From Sphaerosporella brunnea (lineage: Eukaryota > Ascomycota > Pezizomycetes > Pezizales > Pyronemataceae): a stretch of 60,003 bases of DNA. The position numbers were made by a program, and so were the translations under genes. Below, piece by piece: positions 56,701-60,003 of this stretch. The DNA lies in the NCBI GenBank assembly GCA_008704415.1, contig VXIS01000301.1:1-60003 (forward strand). Reading direction: 5' to 3'. Numbering within the stretch: the first letter of the stretch is position 1; every line of letters starts with the position of its first letter. The notes below the pieces were generated by a model. That model was given only the letters and a program-made list of their open reading frames with translations. It searched no databases and was not told the DNA's origin.

Positions 56701-58300
56701 GGACCCCATAGGCTATCCTCCGTACTCTTTAAACTTCACTTGCCCTGATGCATGCATGCACACCACACATACATGATCTCGATAGTTCGTCCAGTCTTAC
56801 CCCCGGTAATGTCGGCCTATAAGCTGGCACATGTCATGACTCTCCGTGGAGAAAGCATCACCTCTTCAGACTCCTGAGGCACCAAGTGATGCCCGCACTC
56901 CCCTGGTCGAGCCATTATATGTGGATGTACCATGAGTACAATATCGAATTACTCGCGACCGGCATGCTACTGACGCATGACGTCACTACTCCATTCCGAC
57001 TAGTAGACATGCAGAGCGCTGCTGCTTTACGCTAGTGTACGTAGGTCTGCACTTTGTGAATGGTCGTACACTAATCGAGCTAGCACGCTGTGGGGATGTG
57101 TTCTGGTGTGCTTGGCACCCTTTTATTGCTGGAGGCTAGACGAGCAAGAGCTTTTTAGGAGCCGCAGCTTTATGACCATAGCCTCGTAGCTTGAAGATAT
57201 GATTTAATCTACTCGTCTCGATTGAGCTTCAGAAGTCGTTGCCGCGTTCACCGAGAGGGTACTTGTGTCAGCAGAATGCTCAGACTAGTCGATTAGCAAA
57301 GTGAAGTATTCTTGCTGCGAGTCGCGGGCGTGCCGCATTGTGGAGCCGGCCCGCAGGAGTAGGGTTTATCATGAGGTGTAGGCCAGGCCTAGGTGAACAT
57401 GACATTAAACTCTAGAAGAGAGGTATATGGTGAGGTGAGATGGTCATTGGCGAGTGAGGCGGATCATGCGATCCACTTGCGAGAGGTGTTGTTTTGCGAC
57501 TGTGTTGCCATCGACGAACTAATCGGACTGAGGTGGAGTAAAACAACCTGACATTTTTTTCCCAGCCCTGGTGACGCGGGCTAATTATGAAAAGTCTAGA
57601 ACAGCCCGAAAAATCTGGCCGCCTAAGGTGGTTATCGGCTCGTATTGCGTTCCAACTGGGGATTCTTCCAACGGGATCTGCATGGTAGATGGCAATCAAG
57701 CACCCGGCGTGTTTCCACCATTGACAGGTGACTGTTCACGATCCGGTGCCACAATTCCCTATTGCGCAGGTAACTAATCGCCCGGATATACACATCTGTC
57801 TCGAGGCCCCAACGTTGGGAGTGCCACACATTCCCCTGATAGAGCAACGTCGAGTGAGTGAATGCTATTACTGCACATCAGATCGTCGGGACAACATGCC
57901 ACATGGAGTGCTCATCGGATACCGCACGCCGAGACTCTGCAGGTATGAGCCAAGGGCGTTCACGCTTTCGTCGCCAGCTCTCGTTCTCAAGAGGGCGGAG
58001 GCCTGTCAAGACCGCGAGTCCAAGCCGTAAAGCTCAACTCCGAATATGCAAGACCACTTGCGGCCATACGCATTGCAGGATAATGCTCACGCGAGCCTGG
58101 TCAGACCAATGGAGCGATGTTTAAGATATGTCAGATAAAAGAACTAAAACACGGACAGAATTACTCGCGTGGCTTCTATATATTCAATACGATCGTATCG
58201 CAGTACTTCTCGACCAGAGTCGACTGCCGCGCCGCGAAGCCTCTGCTTACTCATGTCCAGATCCGGGCCAATATCAGATTACCCTAAGCATATAGATCTT
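50771..58300. other. gene desert, nothing recognised
   Basis: For 7.5 kb I find no domain, no convincing exon and no clear repeat. C14 (about 50924), C10 (about 51052) and T19 (about 51711) tracts are present. The longest frame is 226 codons at 55574-56254 on the plus strand. It is Gly/Pro/Arg-rich, overlaps three other frames through a GC-rich patch, and has no family match. The sequence looks like old, saturated intergenic DNA. Confidence 0.45.
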
Positions 58301-60003
58301 CTTCCTGCTCTGCTCCTCCAACACTACTCCAGCTAAGGCCTGGCGGAAGCCCCTCTGCAGGTCCAGTGCGCTGGCTGTCGCAGCGCATGTTGAGCGCATC
58401 GTCAGGTAAGATCCGATGTGACTGTTGAGTGCACCCACTGCTGACTTGAGCTCTCAGTGAGAATATGAACTAGTGATTGCTTGAATGATGCACAACTGTA
58501 ATAATCCGGCAACTAGACTCTGTGATGATGGTGCTCTGAACTGCTGAACTTTATCTGAACTGCTCTGACATAATGAATCATTTGCTACTGTGAACTGAGT
58601 GACTTAGCTGATGACTTGATGGAAGTGACGATTCTGCTGATCTTCATGACTGAACCTGACCGATGTGGATACTTTGGACGCCATGGCAATCATGCCTATT
58701 CTTGAGGGCTGCCATCTGTCCATCTGTTTGACCTGCACCTATGCACTCTGAATCTGATGATCGAATGATGACTGCATGATGCTGCAATGGGTGTCTCTGA
58801 TGAAGGGGCTAGACTGCGTGCCCCCACTCTGGGACCACCTGACTCGGAATGACCCAAACTGGCCTGAGCCGTAATCCGATGTGTGAGGATCATAGCTATA
58901 CGGCTGCTCTGACTTTTGAACTATGCCACTGCTGCACTTGTGCCACCTCTGTAGTGCCCCCTGATTAGAACTTCGCCACACTTGAATCTGTGAACCACAG
59001 GCTAGGTACTGTATCCACTTTCGAGGACGTGTCTGGACTAACTTTAATTCTGACTAGACCACTCTGAACCCCCACCACTATGCTTGTGCGTTTGACCTTG
59101 CAAAGGGCGTGGAAGCTAGGCCTGACTTCACTGTCTCTGTCACTGGGACATTGATAGTGCCCTTGGCCACTTATACTTTTGAACACCCTCTTTTGGTGGC
59201 GTGGATGCAACTAGTATGCTAGCCCACTTCTGCTGCTCTAATTTTTCAACACCATCGCCTTAGCTACGACCGAACTTAGACTTCCGGACTTGACCTGAAA
59301 TCTCTTCTGAATGCTATGGCACTTCTGTGCTTGCTGAGTCCATATGTCCTCATGAACTTGAACTACTTCGCACTGTCATCGCTACCCATACGGCCCCTAT
59401 TTCACCAACCCGCCTAACCACTCCGGCCAGTTGCTAGCTGGATGAAGCCCTGCACCATGTAGTTCTCATTGATGACGCTGAATGCTGATCCAGCCCTGGG
59501 CAAATGCTCACCATGACCCTGCACACCTCGTGGGTGCTCTGTAATACTCCTGACTGCCCTCCCCGCACCATGGAAATACAGCTATCCGATTGTCTGAACC
59601 CGACGTGAATGCCAGCTTTCGCACATGAGTTGAAACTCTGGCTCCCCATTCGTATAGCCATGAAATGATCTACCTCTCGGACACACACTTCGACGAGACT
59701 TCGGACCCTTGTTTCGAACTAACCCCACCTCCACTGCCTGTTGAGAATGACGAGAACTACTCTCGACTGCGACTGCCCTGACCTGCATGGAATTGGGCTG
59801 AATCTGTGTGATGATGATGTGTGAACTTGAAGCTGAATGCTGACTGGACAGATTGTTAGGAGGAAAAGGGAGGCGCCGTAGAGCAATTGGCCCACATCCG
59901 ACTTCCCTCAGAAATGTACTTCTCCTAGCACCCATATGCCTGACTGTCACACTGCATGATGTGGTACTTGGACTGCTGATTCTTGAAAGTGGTGACTCAC
60001 TTG
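58301..60003. other. CpG-depleted, TpG/CpA-rich terminal segment
   Basis: Words ctga, actg and gatga dominate. By eye, 58441-58680 has 39 TpG and 4 CpG. All frames are broken by stops. The composition is what heavy C-to-T change at CpG sites produces, so this may be an ancient methylated repeat. A short minus-strand frame (59434-59688) has only a vague Copia-like look and was not called. Confidence 0.5.

Noticed and set aside
59434..59688. Minus-strand frame with an AKAGIHVGF-like string, possible Copia relic
   Set aside because: The likeness is short, and no integrase, reverse transcriptase or LTR was seen nearby.

Overview
The window reads as nuclear DNA of a filamentous ascomycete (Pezizomycotina). 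Its genes are split by 40-66 nt GT-AG introns, several with CTAAC/CTGAC branch sites. It carries a Zn2Cys6 transcription factor, a Fig1-family membrane protein, an Argonaute, a dynamin-like GTPase, an intron-bearing tRNA-Leu(CAA) and a tRNA-His(GTG). F-box-like leader proteins of the type at 2.6-3.3 kb are common in Pezizomycetes, so that class is a guess only. There are no operons. Genes are islands in repeat-rich, low-complexity DNA.

Layout. 1-2.6 kb: microsatellites and a dispersed repeat. 2.6-12.4 kb, all on the minus strand: an F-box-like protein, a dynamin/Mx-like GTPase broken by an in-frame TGA and a 7-bp duplication, and an intact five-exon Argonaute (1059 aa in my spliced model, D-E-D-D catalytic set). 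14.1-14.5 kb: a small secreted Thr/Ala-rich protein. 16.4-21.2 kb: two decayed pogo-superfamily (Fot1-like, Tigger/jerky-like) transposons, the second containing an inverted duplication. 21.8-31.2 kb: two tandem-oriented, diverged and differently broken copies of one unrecognised gene. They flank an intact trypsin-fold protease gene (H180/D308/S393) that carries a 538-bp inverted-repeat element inside intron 1. The second gene copy is split by a 672-bp non-autonomous hAT element with a clean 8-bp target duplication. 32.0-32.8 kb: an 85-aa membrane protein and tRNA-Leu. 33.7-35.7 kb: hAT transposase relics and a second copy of the 1.9-kb dispersed repeat. 35.8-36.2 kb: a probable Thr-rich protein. 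38.1-41.3 kb: a 1062-aa Zn2Cys6 regulator full of homopolymer tracts. 43.5-44.0 kb: a 429-bp fold-back element. 44.6-45.6 kb: a Fig1-like four-TM protein. 46.7 kb: tRNA-His. 48.9-49.05 kb: three identical 62-bp units. From about 49.5 kb to the end I recognise no gene, and the last 1.6 kb is strongly CpG-poor and TpG-rich.

Taken together, an RNA-silencing Argonaute, a ruined Mx-like dynamin and a cytosolic-looking serine protease sit within 25 kb of DNA battered by DNA transposons. Many repeat differences are transitions, as expected if a RIP-like or methylation-driven process acts here. The functional link between these genes is inference. The splice models, target duplications, inverted repeats and lesions are read directly from the sequence.
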